64,000 bases of DNA, from assembly GCA_036659415.1 (NCBI GenBank), contig JAVXCQ010000002.1, positions 58,676 through 122,675 of the forward strand, in the 5' to 3' direction. A program made the position numbers and the translations under genes. This DNA comes from JAVXCQ01 sp036659415. GTDB taxonomy: Bacteria > Bacillota > Negativicutes > Acidaminococcales > Acidaminococcaceae. Positions 51,439 through 61,216 of this stretch are shown piece after piece. Every line of letters starts with the position of its first letter. The stretch's first letter is position 1. The notes beneath the pieces were generated by a model that did no database searches, was not told the DNA's origin, and worked only from the letters and a program-made list of their open reading frames with translations.

Positions 51439-51457
51439 CCGGCAATGCCGGCTAGTC
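51433..51457 (+). terminator. Hairpin at the end of the CDF gene
   Basis: An 11-base-pair GC-rich perfect stem with a 3-base loop includes the stop codon. No T run follows, so it probably supports the larger palindrome downstream. Confidence 0.6.
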
Positions 51458-51483
51458 TGGAAAACGGCCACGTTCCTGCCGCC

Positions 51484-51537
51484 ACTTAACACATAAAAAG
51501 CCAACGCCCTAGGGCGTTGGCTTTTTATGTGTTAAGT
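51484..51537. terminator. Bidirectional terminator, 54-base perfect palindrome
   Basis: Positions 51484-51510 are the exact complement of 51511-51537. The arms contain AAAAAGCCAACGCCC, so both strands form a stem ending in a T run. It separates the convergent CDF and AbrB-like genes. Confidence 0.92.
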
Positions 51538-51572
51538 ATTATTTTGAGAAGTACAGCCGCACGCAAGCATCC

Positions 51573-52619
51573 CTACTCGTCCTCCGCTTGTGGCGGCGGC
51601 GAGCCAAAATAGCAGTTAATGCCCAGCGGCGCCGCAATATTTAAAAAGAGAAAGCGAAACAGCTGATAGGTTAAAATAATCGGTACATTTTCGCCCATAC
51701 TCAGCCCCACCAGACACATTTCCCCCAGTCCCCCGGGAGCCATGGCCAAAAAAGCGGTAATCAGGCTAAACCCATAGTGAGCCGACAGCACAAAAGCTAC
51801 GCCAATACTGGCTACCAGCATGGCCACAATACCAAAAAAAGTATAGGGCAGCAGCGGTTTCAGCATTTTAATCTGTTGCAGGTCAATCCCCAGCCCCATA
51901 TTAAGCCCGATACTAATTTGTGCCGGTGCCATCAACCACAAAGGGACAGTATTTAGCGGTCCCCACGTAAATGCCGCCACCGCCGTCGCAAAAATCGGCC
52001 CCATGAGATAAGGAGTGGAAAGCTTAAGCCGCTCCGCTATCATTCCGGCTAATAAAGCCAAAGGCAAAATCGGCCACAAAGAAAATCCCGTGGTCACCGT
52101 CAGACTCTCCGTAGTCGCCACTGTTTCTGCACCCAAACCGTGGGTTACCAAAAAAGGCACCGCCACAATAATCGAAACTAATCGCAAACTTTGCATAACG
52201 AGTACAATGTTTTTATTCGTACGACTATCCTCAGCGGCCATTACTGCCATTTGGGTAAAACCACCCGGGAGCAGACCCATAATACAGCTTTGCAAGTCCA
52301 CCTGCTCGCTTCTAGCCATCCACCAAGCAATGGCAAGAGCAATAGCTACTGCCAGTAGCGTGGCTCCCACCATACCGGCAGTTTGTGCCAACATCTCCGT
52401 CCAGGTATCAGGCGTCAGGTTATAGCCAATGCCATAACCCACCACCGTTAACCCTAAATTACGCCACTTACGTGGCAAAGTTGCTCGCTCCTGCCACCGA
52501 TTTTTGGACGCTATCGCTACAAAGATGCCGCCCAAAAGCCAGGGTATTGGCATACCAGTCACATAAAAAATGCCGCCTAGTACCAACGACCCCACCAACA
52601 TCACCAATTTTAGTAGCAT
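51573..52619 (-). CDS. AbrB-family (PF05145) membrane protein
   Basis: A 348-residue protein with about ten hydrophobic helices in two similar halves. Each half has a glycine-rich motif of this family (GIFYVTGMPIPWLLGGIF and MAERLKLSTPYLMGPIFA-like). The second half also has LAMAPGGLGEMCLVGL, echoing SCIMGLLPGGFTQMAVM in the first. The family is annotated as AbrB or ammonia-monooxygenase regulator, but it is a transporter-like membrane protein of unknown substrate and should not be confused with the DNA-binding AbrB. Start chosen at the second ATG (52617-52619), 9 bases from GGGGG. Confidence 0.82.
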   Translation of the reverse strand: MLLKLVMLVGSLVLGGIFYVTGMPIPWLLGGIFVAIASKNRWQERATLPRKWRNLGLTVVGYGIGYNLTPDTWTEMLAQTAGMVGATLLAVAIALAIAWWMARSEQVDLQSCIMGLLPGGFTQMAVMAAEDSRTNKNIVLVMQSLRLVSIIVAVPFLVTHGLGAETVATTESLTVTTGFSLWPILPLALLAGMIAERLKLSTPYLMGPIFATAVAAFTWGPLNTVPLWLMAPAQISIGLNMGLGIDLQQIKMLKPLLPYTFFGIVAMLVASIGVAFVLSAHYGFSLITAFLAMAPGGLGEMCLVGLSMGENVPIILTYQLFRFLFLNIAAPLGINCYFGSPPPQAEDE

Positions 52620-52644
52620 CTTCATCGTCCCCCATTAATGGCTG

Positions 52645-53277
52645 TTATTTATGCACGTAATCCATCATGCGTGCTATCAGTTCACCCCGCATCGTATGTT
52701 GACTGGAAGTATAGGTCAAAATACGACCGTCATCAAGACCCAACTCTCTCATGAACAGAGCCTTTTGTGACAGCGCAGCATTTTTAGATAATTTATCTGA
52801 TTTGGTCAAAATTACTTGCACCGGCAGTCCACAACTAAGTAGCCAGTGATAGCTATCCACATCACTTTCCAAAGGTTTATGCCGAATATCAATCAGCTGG
52901 CACACCACCTTGAGATGATCCGAATCCGCCAAATACTTGCGAATGAAGCCCGACCATTGGGTTTTATTCGTTTTAGAGGTTTTAGCAAAACCATACCCCG
53001 GTAAATCGACAATATGAAAAAGCTCCCGTTCTTCGGTACCCTCACTTACTCGTTTCGCCACTACTTCATAGAAGTTCAGCGTCTGGGTTTTACCAGGCGA
53101 GCCACTAACCCGCGCCAGCCCCGTTTGCCGTGTCAGGGAATTAATTAAAGACGATTTGCCCACATTAGAGCGGCCAATAAAAGCTATTTCCTCTAGAGCA
53201 GGAACCGGATACTGATCTGGTCTCACTGCTGAGGCCACATACTTGGCATTAATAAAATCCCATTGACTTATTGTCAT
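52645..53277 (-). CDS. engB: EngB/YsxC ribosome-assembly GTPase
   Basis: Essential GTPase for 50S assembly; 210 residues. G1 is FIGRSNVGKSSLINSLT (near residue 32), G3 is DLPGYGFA and G4 is LTKSDKLS. KTQTLNFYEV is the family's switch I region. It directly follows lon, with its ribosome site (GGAGG) inside the last lon codons. The order lon-engB is conserved in Firmicutes. Confidence 0.96.
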   Translation of the reverse strand: MTISQWDFINAKYVASAVRPDQYPVPALEEIAFIGRSNVGKSSLINSLTRQTGLARVSGSPGKTQTLNFYEVVAKRVSEGTEERELFHIVDLPGYGFAKTSKTNKTQWSGFIRKYLADSDHLKVVCQLIDIRHKPLESDVDSYHWLLSCGLPVQVILTKSDKLSKNAALSQKALFMRELGLDDGRILTYTSSQHTMRGELIARMMDYVHK

Positions 53278-53278
53278 C

Positions 53279-55594
53279 TCAATCCTCCAATGCTAACTTG
53301 AGTACTTCATCCATATGGCTCACCGGCACAAACTCAATCGCCTCTCGCACCTTTTGCGGTAGCTCGGCTAAATCTTGCACATTTTGTTCCGGCAAAATTA
53401 TTTTTTTCACACCATAGCGATTGGCAGCTAACATTTTTTCTTTAATACCACCTACCGGTAACACTCTCCCGGAAAGAGTGATTTCGCCAGTCATTGCCAG
53501 TCCGGCTCGAATATGCTTTTTGGTCAGTGCCGACACCATCGCCGTCACCATTGTAATACCTGCCGAGGGACCGTCCTTGGGAATAGCACCCTCCGGCAAA
53601 TGAATATGGATATCCTGGGTTTCGTAGAACTTCTCGACTAAGCCCAAATCCGCAGCACGCGAACGAATATAGGTATAACCTGCCTGTGCCGATTCCTTCA
53701 TCACCTCACCCAATTGCCCGGTTAAAAGCAGATTGCCCTTACCCGGACTAGCTACTACCTCAACCTTAAGCATTTCGCCCCCCACGCTGGTCCACGCTAA
53801 GCCCGTGCAAATACCGATTTCCGAACGTGCCGTCAAATCGCTTTCCAAAAACACAATGGGACCTAAGAATTTCGTAAGATTTTGCGGCGTCACCTTCACG
53901 CTTTTTACCTTTTCCGTCACCAAACGATGAGCGGCTTTACGACACAGGGCAGCAAGCTTGCGTTCCAGATTACGAACGCCGGCTTCCCGCGTATAGTCAC
54001 GAATAATATGTTGCAGGGTAGCTGGGGCAATGCCAAAACTTTTAGAAGTCAGCCCGTGTAGCTCTCGTTCTTTGGGAATTAAATGTAATTCTGCAATCTT
54101 AATCTTTTCCTCATCGGTGTAGCTAGCTAGCTGAATAACCTCCATCCGGTCGAGCAATGCCGGCGGAATCGTTTCCACCGTATTGGCCGTCACAATCCAA
54201 AATACATTGGAAAGATCAAAAGGAAATTCAATATAATGATCGCTAAAAGTGCAGTTTTGCTCCGGATCCAAAACCTCAAGCAGTGCTGAAGCCGGATCCC
54301 CACGAAAATCAGAATTCATCTTGTCCACTTCGTCCAGCAAAAAGACCGGATTAGCAGTACCACAAGTCTGCATACCGTGAATAATCCGCCCCGGCATCGC
54401 TCCAATATAGGTACGGCGATGACCACGGATTTCCGCTTCATCACGCACACCACCCAGAGAAATTCGGGTGAATTTACGGTCAATCGCCCGCGCAATGGAC
54501 CGAGCTAAAGATGTTTTCCCCACACCGGGAGGTCCCACTAAACACAAAATTGGACCCTTGATTTGTTTCGTCAACGCCCGCACCGCTAAATATTCCAAAA
54601 TCCGTTCCTTTACCTTGTCCAGACCATAGTGGTCGTGGTTCAAGATTTTAGCTGCTAACTTTAAATCAAAATTATCTTCGGTAAACTTACTCCACGGTAA
54701 AGCCAGCAACACATCGAGGTAATTGCGGATAATCGCACTTTCCGCCATCATCGGCGGCATTTTGTACAAGCGATCCAATTCCTTGTTGATTTTTTCTACC
54801 ACATCGTCCGGCAATTTTTGAGCTGCCATCAGTGCTTTGTATTCATCAACCTCTGTTTGTCTTTCGTCGCCTTCATTAAGTTCCTTATTAATCGCCTTCA
54901 TTTGTTCCCGCAGATAGTATTCCCTTTGATTTTGTTCAATCTGCTTACGCACCTGTTGTGAAATATTTTTTTCAATATTAGCGATTTCCAGTTCTTTGCA
55001 CAGATAGCCATAAAGTAAATTCATCCGCAGCTGTACATCAGTGGCTTCCAAAACATTTTCTTTTTCTTCGATACTAATGCCCAAATAACCGGCAATCATA
55101 TCTGCAATCTTGCCCGGCTGTGGCTGATCCCTAAAGGTTAATAACACCTCACTGGTAATTTTTTTGCTGGCTAAAATCCACTGTTCAAAACTTTCGATCA
55201 ACATTCGTTTCAACGCTTCCAGCTCATTACCCGGTGTTTCCACTGAGGCTACTTCCTCCACGTCAGCTTCAATGATGACATCTCTTTCATCAAAAACCTT
55301 GATAATCCGTGCTCGAGCCACACCTTCGACCAAAACACGCAATGCCCCATTAGGCAATTTGAGCAATTGCTTAATATCGGCCAGCACCCCAAAACCAAAT
55401 AAATCTTCACTGGCAGGTTCTGTCGTCCCCGCCGCTTTTTGTGCTACCAGCAGTATTCTTCTATCAGTAAGCATCGCCGTTTCCACCGCTTTGACAGAGC
55501 GCTCCCGCCCTACGTCCAGATTAATAATCATGCCAGGAAAAACCAGCATCCCTCGCAAGGGCAGTAGTGGTATTTTGTTAATTGTTGCGTTCAT
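53279..55594 (-). CDS. lon: ATP-dependent protease Lon
   Basis: AAA+ serine protease that degrades damaged and regulatory proteins. The 771-residue chain has an N-terminal substrate domain (about residues 1-200) and the ATPase with Walker A GPPGVGKTSLARSIA (near residue 352). The protease domain has its catalytic serine in PKDGPSAGITM (near residue 675) and lysine in VGGIKEKMLAANR (near residue 718). It stands between clpX and engB, a typical quality-control cluster. Confidence 0.97.
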   Translation of the reverse strand: MNATINKIPLLPLRGMLVFPGMIINLDVGRERSVKAVETAMLTDRRILLVAQKAAGTTEPASEDLFGFGVLADIKQLLKLPNGALRVLVEGVARARIIKVFDERDVIIEADVEEVASVETPGNELEALKRMLIESFEQWILASKKITSEVLLTFRDQPQPGKIADMIAGYLGISIEEKENVLEATDVQLRMNLLYGYLCKELEIANIEKNISQQVRKQIEQNQREYYLREQMKAINKELNEGDERQTEVDEYKALMAAQKLPDDVVEKINKELDRLYKMPPMMAESAIIRNYLDVLLALPWSKFTEDNFDLKLAAKILNHDHYGLDKVKERILEYLAVRALTKQIKGPILCLVGPPGVGKTSLARSIARAIDRKFTRISLGGVRDEAEIRGHRRTYIGAMPGRIIHGMQTCGTANPVFLLDEVDKMNSDFRGDPASALLEVLDPEQNCTFSDHYIEFPFDLSNVFWIVTANTVETIPPALLDRMEVIQLASYTDEEKIKIAELHLIPKERELHGLTSKSFGIAPATLQHIIRDYTREAGVRNLERKLAALCRKAAHRLVTEKVKSVKVTPQNLTKFLGPIVFLESDLTARSEIGICTGLAWTSVGGEMLKVEVVASPGKGNLLLTGQLGEVMKESAQAGYTYIRSRAADLGLVEKFYETQDIHIHLPEGAIPKDGPSAGITMVTAMVSALTKKHIRAGLAMTGEITLSGRVLPVGGIKEKMLAANRYGVKKIILPEQNVQDLAELPQKVREAIEFVPVSHMDEVLKLALED

Positions 55595-55683
55595 GATAAT
55601 CCTCCTTGTACCCTGTACAACCTATCGTTATACGGCTCTAGCCGTATTATTTGTCCATCTTATCTATTTTAGCATAAAAACGC

Positions 55684-55718
55684 AAAAAGGGGAAAAGAGC
55701 TAAGTGCCCCTTTCCCCT
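55684..55718 (-). terminator. Terminator after clpX
   Basis: A stem with arms AGGGGAAA and TTTCCCCT (55688-55695 and 55711-55718) is followed on the minus strand by five T. It separates clpX from lon. Confidence 0.82.
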
Positions 55719-55724
55719 AAATAC

Positions 55725-56984
55725 TTACGATGCCGTTTCAGTGGTCTTAGCTTTCAAGACCAACGTCGGTTCTTTATGCAGCTTAATGACCTCTTCCGTG
55801 ACAATACATTTGACAACATCGTCACGTGAAGGTACCTCATACATAACATTACGCATCACAGTTTCGATAATGGCCCGCAGACCACGCGCTCCCGCGCTAC
55901 GTTTCATCGCTTCTGCGGCAATCGCCTGCAAAGCATTTTCTTCAAAGCAGAGTTCCACATTATCCATCGCCAAGAAATGCTCGTATTGCTTAATCAAGGC
56001 ATTTTTGGGTTCTTTCAAAATGCGTACCAAAGCTTCTTGATCCAAAGAATCTAGGGTAACCACTACCGGTAAACGTCCAGCAAACTCCGGGATTAGCCCG
56101 AATTTAATTAAATCCTCAGGCAGCACTTTTTTGAAAACGCTGTCAATTTTTTGTTCTTCCTTGGTTCTAATTTCAGCACCAAAGCCCATATTTTTCTTAC
56201 CTGTGCGTGCGCTGATAATACTTTCCAGGCCAGAAAAAGCACCGCCACAAATAAAGAGAATATCGGTTGTATCGATTTGAATAAACTCCTGATGAGGATG
56301 TTTACGTCCACCTTGTGGTGGTACACTAGCTACAGTACCCTCCAAGATTTTAAGCAACGCCTGTTGCACGCCCTCACCGGAAACATCTCGTGTAATGGAA
56401 GGGTTTTCCGATTTGCGAGAAATCTTATCAATCTCATCAATGTAAATAATACCACGTTCTGCACGGTCAATATCAAAATCAGCATTTTGAATTAAGCGGA
56501 GCAAAATGTTTTCCACGTCTTCGCCCACATAGCCGGCCTCTGTCAAAGCAGTAGCATCCGCAATGGCAAAAGGTACCTGCAAAATTTTGGCAAGAGTTTG
56601 TGCCAGCAAGGTTTTACCGCTACCGGTAGGTCCCAGCATTAAAATGTTGGATTTTTGTAGCTCAACCTCTGTGTCAGCACTCTCTGCTTCAAAATTAATT
56701 CTTTTATAGTGATTATAGACAGCAACAGCCAGCGTTTTCTTCGCCTCATCCTGCCCGATAACATATTCATCAAGTATTGCCCTAATTTCTTTAGGTTTAG
56801 GTAAATCAGCGCTAAATTCTTCAGTTTCCTGACCAAGTTCTTCCGCTATTACTTCATTACAATATTCGATACATTCATCGCAAATAAAGGCATCATGTCC
56901 GGCAACAAGTTTACGCACTTGCCCCTGCTTTTTACCACAGAAAGAACAGGTAAGATTTTTTTCATTACCATCACCGAAGTTCAT
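55725..56984 (-). CDS. clpX: ClpX unfoldase (ATPase partner of ClpP)
   Basis: A 419-residue AAA+ ATPase that unfolds substrates for ClpP. The N-terminal zinc finger has four cysteines (CSFCGKKQGQV and FICDECIEYC). Walker A is GPTGSGKTLLAQ (near residue 120), the pore loop is GYVGED and Walker B is YIDEIDK. SAGARGLRAIIE is the sensor-2 region. It lies 30 bases downstream of clpP in the tig-clpP-clpX run. Confidence 0.97.
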   Translation of the reverse strand: MNFGDGNEKNLTCSFCGKKQGQVRKLVAGHDAFICDECIEYCNEVIAEELGQETEEFSADLPKPKEIRAILDEYVIGQDEAKKTLAVAVYNHYKRINFEAESADTEVELQKSNILMLGPTGSGKTLLAQTLAKILQVPFAIADATALTEAGYVGEDVENILLRLIQNADFDIDRAERGIIYIDEIDKISRKSENPSITRDVSGEGVQQALLKILEGTVASVPPQGGRKHPHQEFIQIDTTDILFICGGAFSGLESIISARTGKKNMGFGAEIRTKEEQKIDSVFKKVLPEDLIKFGLIPEFAGRLPVVVTLDSLDQEALVRILKEPKNALIKQYEHFLAMDNVELCFEENALQAIAAEAMKRSAGARGLRAIIETVMRNVMYEVPSRDDVVKCIVTEEVIKLHKEPTLVLKAKTTETAS

Positions 56985-57014
56985 ATGCTTTCTCCTTCTG
57001 TATCTCCATTTTAC

Positions 57015-57608
57015 TTATACTTGCGCTTTTGCTCGTACTACTACCTCATCAATAAGGCCATAGTCCTTCGCTTCTTCACTACTCAAATAATGATCTCGTT
57101 CCGTATCCAACTGGATTTTCTTTTTACTTTGGCCAGTATGCTTAGCCAAAATACCATTCATATCATCACGAATACGCAAAATCTCGCGCGCATGAATCTC
57201 AATGTCAGTTGCCTGTCCTTGAGCTCCACCCAATGGTTGGTGGATCATTACTTTGGCATTAGGTAACGCAAACCTTTTGCCCGGTGTTCCTGCCGCTAAA
57301 AGCACCGACGCCATACTGGCCGCCATGCCCATGCAAATCGTGGAAACATCGGATTTAATATATTGCATCGTGTCATAAATAGCCAAACCGGAGCTAACGC
57401 TACCACCCGGGCTATTAATGTATAAATGAATATCTTTATTGGGATCTTCAGCTTCCAAAAACAGCAATTGTGCAATAATCAGGTTCGCCATGTAATCATC
57501 AATAGCACCTGTAATAAAGACAATACGGTCTTTTAATAAGCGAGAATAAATATCGTAAGAACGCTCGCCTCTACTGGATTGTTCTACAACTATAGGCACA
57601 TAACTCAT
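57015..57608 (-). CDS. clpP: ClpP protease subunit
   Basis: A serine protease forming a double seven-membered ring. The catalytic triad is present and correctly spaced: Ser98 (GMAASMAS), His123 (MIHQPLGG) and Asp172 (ERDHYLS). The length of 197 residues is normal. It has a short N-terminal loop region (VPIVVEQSSRGERSYDIYS) that docks ClpX. It follows tig by 34 bases. Confidence 0.98.
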   Translation of the reverse strand: MSYVPIVVEQSSRGERSYDIYSRLLKDRIVFITGAIDDYMANLIIAQLLFLEAEDPNKDIHLYINSPGGSVSSGLAIYDTMQYIKSDVSTICMGMAASMASVLLAAGTPGKRFALPNAKVMIHQPLGGAQGQATDIEIHAREILRIRDDMNGILAKHTGQSKKKIQLDTERDHYLSSEEAKDYGLIDEVVVRAKAQV

Positions 57609-57642
57609 ATTCGTTCACGCCCCCTTGCACCTAGTGCACTAA

Positions 57643-58926
57643 TTATTTCGCCGCACCATCGATAATAACTTTGGCAGCTTTACGGCGAAGGATATTCGCT
57701 AACAGCAGACCCATATTACCGTTACCGGCGATGATTTTCTTCACTTCGTCCAGTTTAGCACCATGTTGTGCAGCAATAGCTTCTAGCTCAGCATCAACGT
57801 CTTCCATGCCCACTTGAACATTTTCAGCTTTAGCAATAGCGTCCAAAACCAAATCGGTTTTCACGTTTTCCAAAGCTGTTTCTTTGTGGTTAGCACGGAT
57901 TTTGTCCATGTCCAAACCGGAATATTTCATGTACATATCTAAAGTCATATTGCGACTTTCCAAGTTCATTTTTAATTCTTCTACCATTTGGCTCACGCGG
58001 TCTTCTACCATGATTTCAGGAACTTCAAACTTAGCATTGGCAATGGCTTGTGCAATCAAAGCACGTTCATAATCAGCTACAACTTGTGCTTCAGCAGCTG
58101 CTTGCATTTTTTCTTGATGGCTTTTTCTTAGTTCAGCCACAGTTTTGCAGTCGCTGTTAGCAGCTACAAATTCATCAGTCAATTCAGGCATTTCTTTGCG
58201 TTTCACATCTTGAACGTTAACTTTGAAAATAGCTTCTTTGCCAGCCAATTCCGGTACAAAATATTCTGCCGGGAAAGTCACGTGCACGTCTGTAGCATCG
58301 CCAGCTTTAAGACCAACTAGTTGTTCTTCAAATCCAGGAATGAAGCTGCCAGAGCCCACTTCCAAAGGATAGCCCTTGCCTTCGCCGCCGCTGAAAGCTT
58401 CGCCGTCAACAGTACCCGCAAAGTCAATAATAGCGAAATCGCCTTTAGCAATAACTGCACCCTCGGCGATGACCATTTTAGCGCCACGTTTGCGTAGTTC
58501 ATCTACAGCAGCGTCAATTTGTTCATCGGAAACAACAGCGATTTTTTTCTCAGCAGTTAAACCCTTGTACTCGCCTAGTTCCGGTTCCGGTTTTAGCGTC
58601 AGAGTTAGTGTCAAAGTCATGTCCTTATTTTCTTCAAAAACAGATTCTTTCACAGCAGGATCGCTAACCGGGATTAGTTTTTCATCATCCATAGCTTTGC
58701 GATAGCACTCATTGGCGATAATTTCAAAAGCTTCCTGTTGGATTGCTTCTTTGCCTACGTGCATTTCAATAATATTACGCGGTGCTTTACCTTTGCGGAA
58801 ACCAGGAATATTCACTTGTTTCGCTATTTTTTGGATTGCTTTCGTAAAACCCTTGTTTACTTCTACTGCCGGCAATTCTATTTTAATAGATGCCTCGTTT
58901 GCTATTCTCTCTACAGATACATTCAT
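57643..58926 (-). CDS. tig: Trigger factor (ribosome-bound chaperone)
   Basis: First chaperone to meet new chains at the ribosome exit. The 427-residue protein has the ribosome-binding signature GFRKGKAPRNIIE (near residue 42), a peptidyl-prolyl isomerase domain (about residues 150-245, GDFAIIDFAGTVDGEAFSGG) and a helical C-terminal domain. It leads the tig-clpP-clpX run, so folding and degradation genes share a promoter. Confidence 0.97.
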   Translation of the reverse strand: MNVSVERIANEASIKIELPAVEVNKGFTKAIQKIAKQVNIPGFRKGKAPRNIIEMHVGKEAIQQEAFEIIANECYRKAMDDEKLIPVSDPAVKESVFEENKDMTLTLTLTLKPEPELGEYKGLTAEKKIAVVSDEQIDAAVDELRKRGAKMVIAEGAVIAKGDFAIIDFAGTVDGEAFSGGEGKGYPLEVGSGSFIPGFEEQLVGLKAGDATDVHVTFPAEYFVPELAGKEAIFKVNVQDVKRKEMPELTDEFVAANSDCKTVAELRKSHQEKMQAAAEAQVVADYERALIAQAIANAKFEVPEIMVEDRVSQMVEELKMNLESRNMTLDMYMKYSGLDMDKIRANHKETALENVKTDLVLDAIAKAENVQVGMEDVDAELEAIAAQHGAKLDEVKKIIAGNGNMGLLLANILRRKAAKVIIDGAAK

Positions 58927-59023
58927 TTAAAAAAAATCCTCCTTATTATGCTCTCCACATAAAATATTTTTGTCTGCTTTACCAGCCATTTTTGATAAAA
59001 TGTCCATAAAAATTACTCATAAT

Positions 59024-59052
59024 ATCATAACACAAAGTTAATTTCTTGACAA
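59024..59052 (-). promoter_or_regulatory. Promoter of tig-clpP-clpX
   Basis: On the minus strand TTGTCA (59047-59052) and TATGAT (59024-59029) have a 17-base spacer, about 98 bases before the tig start. I see no CIRCE or CtsR site, so heat control is not evident. Confidence 0.72.
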
Positions 59053-59146
59053 GAGAACCCTCGGTTTCAAGTCTCCGTCTAAAGAACCAATTAAACAGGC
59101 TGTTTCTTACTCTCTAGATTACCACTCTGCACGTATTTAGGCAAAT

Positions 59147-59175
59147 AAAAAGGCTCTCCTACGAAGAGGAGAGCC
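59147..59175 (-). terminator. Terminator after tRNA-Gly
   Basis: Arms GGCTCTCCT and AGGAGAGCC (59152-59160 and 59167-59175) with a 6-base loop, followed on the minus strand by five T. Confidence 0.9.
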
Positions 59176-59186
59176 GAGCTAAGCAT

Positions 59187-59261
<75 letters not shown>

Positions 59262-59283
59262 GGGGCAACTGACAACGTAGATT

Positions 59284-59312
59284 ATTTTAAGCTATTTCGG
59301 CCCGTTTGTCAA
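59284..59312 (-). promoter_or_regulatory. Promoter of tRNA-Gly
   Basis: On the minus strand TTGACA (59307-59312) and TAAAAT (59284-59289) with a 17-base spacer, about 20 bases before the tRNA. Confidence 0.88.
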
Positions 59313-59322
59313 CTCTTTTTCT

Positions 59323-60930
59323 TTAAAACTCTCCTAATACCAACTGACTAATATTTTTTGAGTGGTCAGACACTCTTTTCATGTTGATTAAAAGCTCCAG
59401 TAGCACAAACCCGGCTTGCGGTTCGCAAGTTTTATCATTGAGTCTGGCCACATGATTTTTGCGGATTTCCTTTTGCAACAATTTCACCTGATGGGACAGC
59501 TCCAGGGACTCCTGGGCAACTTCCCGATTATCCTCTTCCATCGCTTTGAGCGCTTTATTGCTAGCAGCCAGCACCAAGGCACTCAGAGCTTTCAGCTCTG
59601 CTTGGGCCTCGGGGGAGAACACCACCCCGTCTTCTTGCATATTGCGTACTTTTTTAGCAATGGTTTCAGCATGGTCACCAATACGCTCAATATCATTACA
59701 AGCGTGTAGCAGTCCCGTATGACAAGTAGACATTTCTTTGCTCATTTGCTGCTCGCTCATGCGCGTCAAATATTTGGTGATTTCTTCCTCGAGAGCATCA
59801 ATCACCGGTTCGTGCTCCAGTACATAGCTGATTTTGCTATTGTCCCGATCCTCAATAGAATTCAAAGCATTTTGCACGTTGATCCACGCCATATTCCCCA
59901 TACGCACTACCTCTTTGGTAGCTAACTGCATAGCAATGGCAGGAGTATCTAACATCTTCACGTCCAAAAATACTGGTCTGCGGGACACGCCCTCATCTTC
60001 ACCTGGCATTAGTGCCTGTACCAGCTTAATGAATTTACCGGTAAAGGGTAGGAAGAGCAGGGTGTTAATCACATTAAACGCCGTATGGGCATTGGCAATC
60101 TGTCGCGCGATATTGTGCTCCGGCGACACGTACAAGACCAGCTGGATAAACCAGTCCATGAAAATAACAAAAATTAAACTGCCGATTAAATTAAACAGCA
60201 CATGGGACAAAGCTACCCTTTTAGCCGTAGCATTAGCTCGCCACGCTGCCATAATCGCCGTAATACAAGTACCGATATTATCCCCCAACAGTACTGGAAT
60301 TGCTCCCTCCAAAGGAATTAACCCTTGGCTGGCCATGGCAATCAAGATACCGATGGTGGCACTACTGGACTGAATAAGAAACGTCATCACGACACCAACC
60401 AGTAGGCCCAAAATCGGTTGGTCAGAGAAGGTTTTAATGAATTCTACAAAACCCGGATATTCGCGCAGAGGAATAACCGCGTCACTCATCATCGCCATAC
60501 CCAACATTAAAATACCAAAACCCAGCAGCACTTGGCCAAAATACTTAAATTTTCTTCTTGTGGCCAGCACGTTGAGCACAAAGCCAATAGCCAAAATCAG
60601 CGTCACATAATCAGTCAGTTTAAAAGCAATCAATTGCGCCGTCATCGTGGTTCCAATGTTAGCACCCATCACAATACCAAAAGCCTGCTTCAAGGTCATC
60701 AGACCGGCATTAACAAGACCTACGGTCATAACCGTGGTCGCACTACTGGATTGGAGTACCGCTGTCACGCCAGCGCCTAAAGCTACGCCAAAGATCGTCA
60801 CTCCGGTAAGAGCTTCCAAAACTTTTTGCAAACGCTGCCCTGCCGCCTTTTGCAAACCCTCGCCCATCAATTGCATACCATATAAGAAGAGGGCTAACCC
60901 TCCCAGGAAAGCAAAAAAATGTAAGTGCAT
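59323..60930 (-). CDS. Na+/phosphate cotransporter family protein with PhoU-like tail
   Basis: A 535-residue NptA/PNaS-type carrier. The membrane part (about residues 1-310) has the inverted repeat with two QSSSAT motifs (AVLQSSSATTVMTVGL near residue 60 and FLIQSSSATIGILIAM near residue 188) that bind Na+ and phosphate. The C-terminal 200 residues are helical and resemble PhoU (HACNDIERIGDHAETIAKK). The start is the ATG at 60928-60930 with GGGGG at 5 bases; the earlier ATG lacks a site. It stands alone. Phosphate is the likely substrate, but some relatives act in antibiotic or membrane stress without proven transport. Confidence 0.92.
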   Translation of the reverse strand: MHLHFFAFLGGLALFLYGMQLMGEGLQKAAGQRLQKVLEALTGVTIFGVALGAGVTAVLQSSSATTVMTVGLVNAGLMTLKQAFGIVMGANIGTTMTAQLIAFKLTDYVTLILAIGFVLNVLATRRKFKYFGQVLLGFGILMLGMAMMSDAVIPLREYPGFVEFIKTFSDQPILGLLVGVVMTFLIQSSSATIGILIAMASQGLIPLEGAIPVLLGDNIGTCITAIMAAWRANATAKRVALSHVLFNLIGSLIFVIFMDWFIQLVLYVSPEHNIARQIANAHTAFNVINTLLFLPFTGKFIKLVQALMPGEDEGVSRRPVFLDVKMLDTPAIAMQLATKEVVRMGNMAWINVQNALNSIEDRDNSKISYVLEHEPVIDALEEEITKYLTRMSEQQMSKEMSTCHTGLLHACNDIERIGDHAETIAKKVRNMQEDGVVFSPEAQAELKALSALVLAASNKALKAMEEDNREVAQESLELSHQVKLLQKEIRKNHVARLNDKTCEPQAGFVLLELLINMKRVSDHSKNISQLVLGEF

Positions 60931-61123
60931 AGTAACCCCCATCTTAATTTAGTTCGTTCCCAGACCTATCCTGGTACCAGACATTCTTTCAATTACGAAT
61001 TTATTATACTAAATAATGAAGTGGTTTGTATACGCATTTTTACTAGCTTGAAGCAATTTCTTTCCGCCCCGCAGGGACGATGTTAGTCCCATGGTTTTTA
61101 CCACACAAACTCGTCCCCCCGTA
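60931..61123. other. Intergenic region upstream of the Na/Pi gene
   Basis: No gene seen. AT-rich near 61000-61040, where a promoter for the Na/Pi gene would lie, but I could not pick a convincing pair of elements. Confidence 0.4.
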
Positions 61124-61168
61124 AAAAGACTCCGCCACTCCCACAGCTAGCTGCGAGGGTGGCGGAGT
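61124..61168 (-). terminator. Terminator after the autotransporter gene
   Basis: Arms ACTCCGCCAC and GTGGCGGAGT (61129-61138 and 61159-61168) pair perfectly; a shorter inner stem (CAGCTAGCTG) sits in the loop. Five T follow on the minus strand. Confidence 0.88.
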
Positions 61169-61216
61169 TAAGGGGTAAAAAATGTGGGAAACGCTAAGTA
61201 AATTTATCGCACCAGC

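Noticed and set aside
51573..52619. DNA-binding AbrB transition-state regulator
   Set aside because: The family name is shared, but this protein is hydrophobic along its length and has no swapped-hairpin DNA-binding domain.
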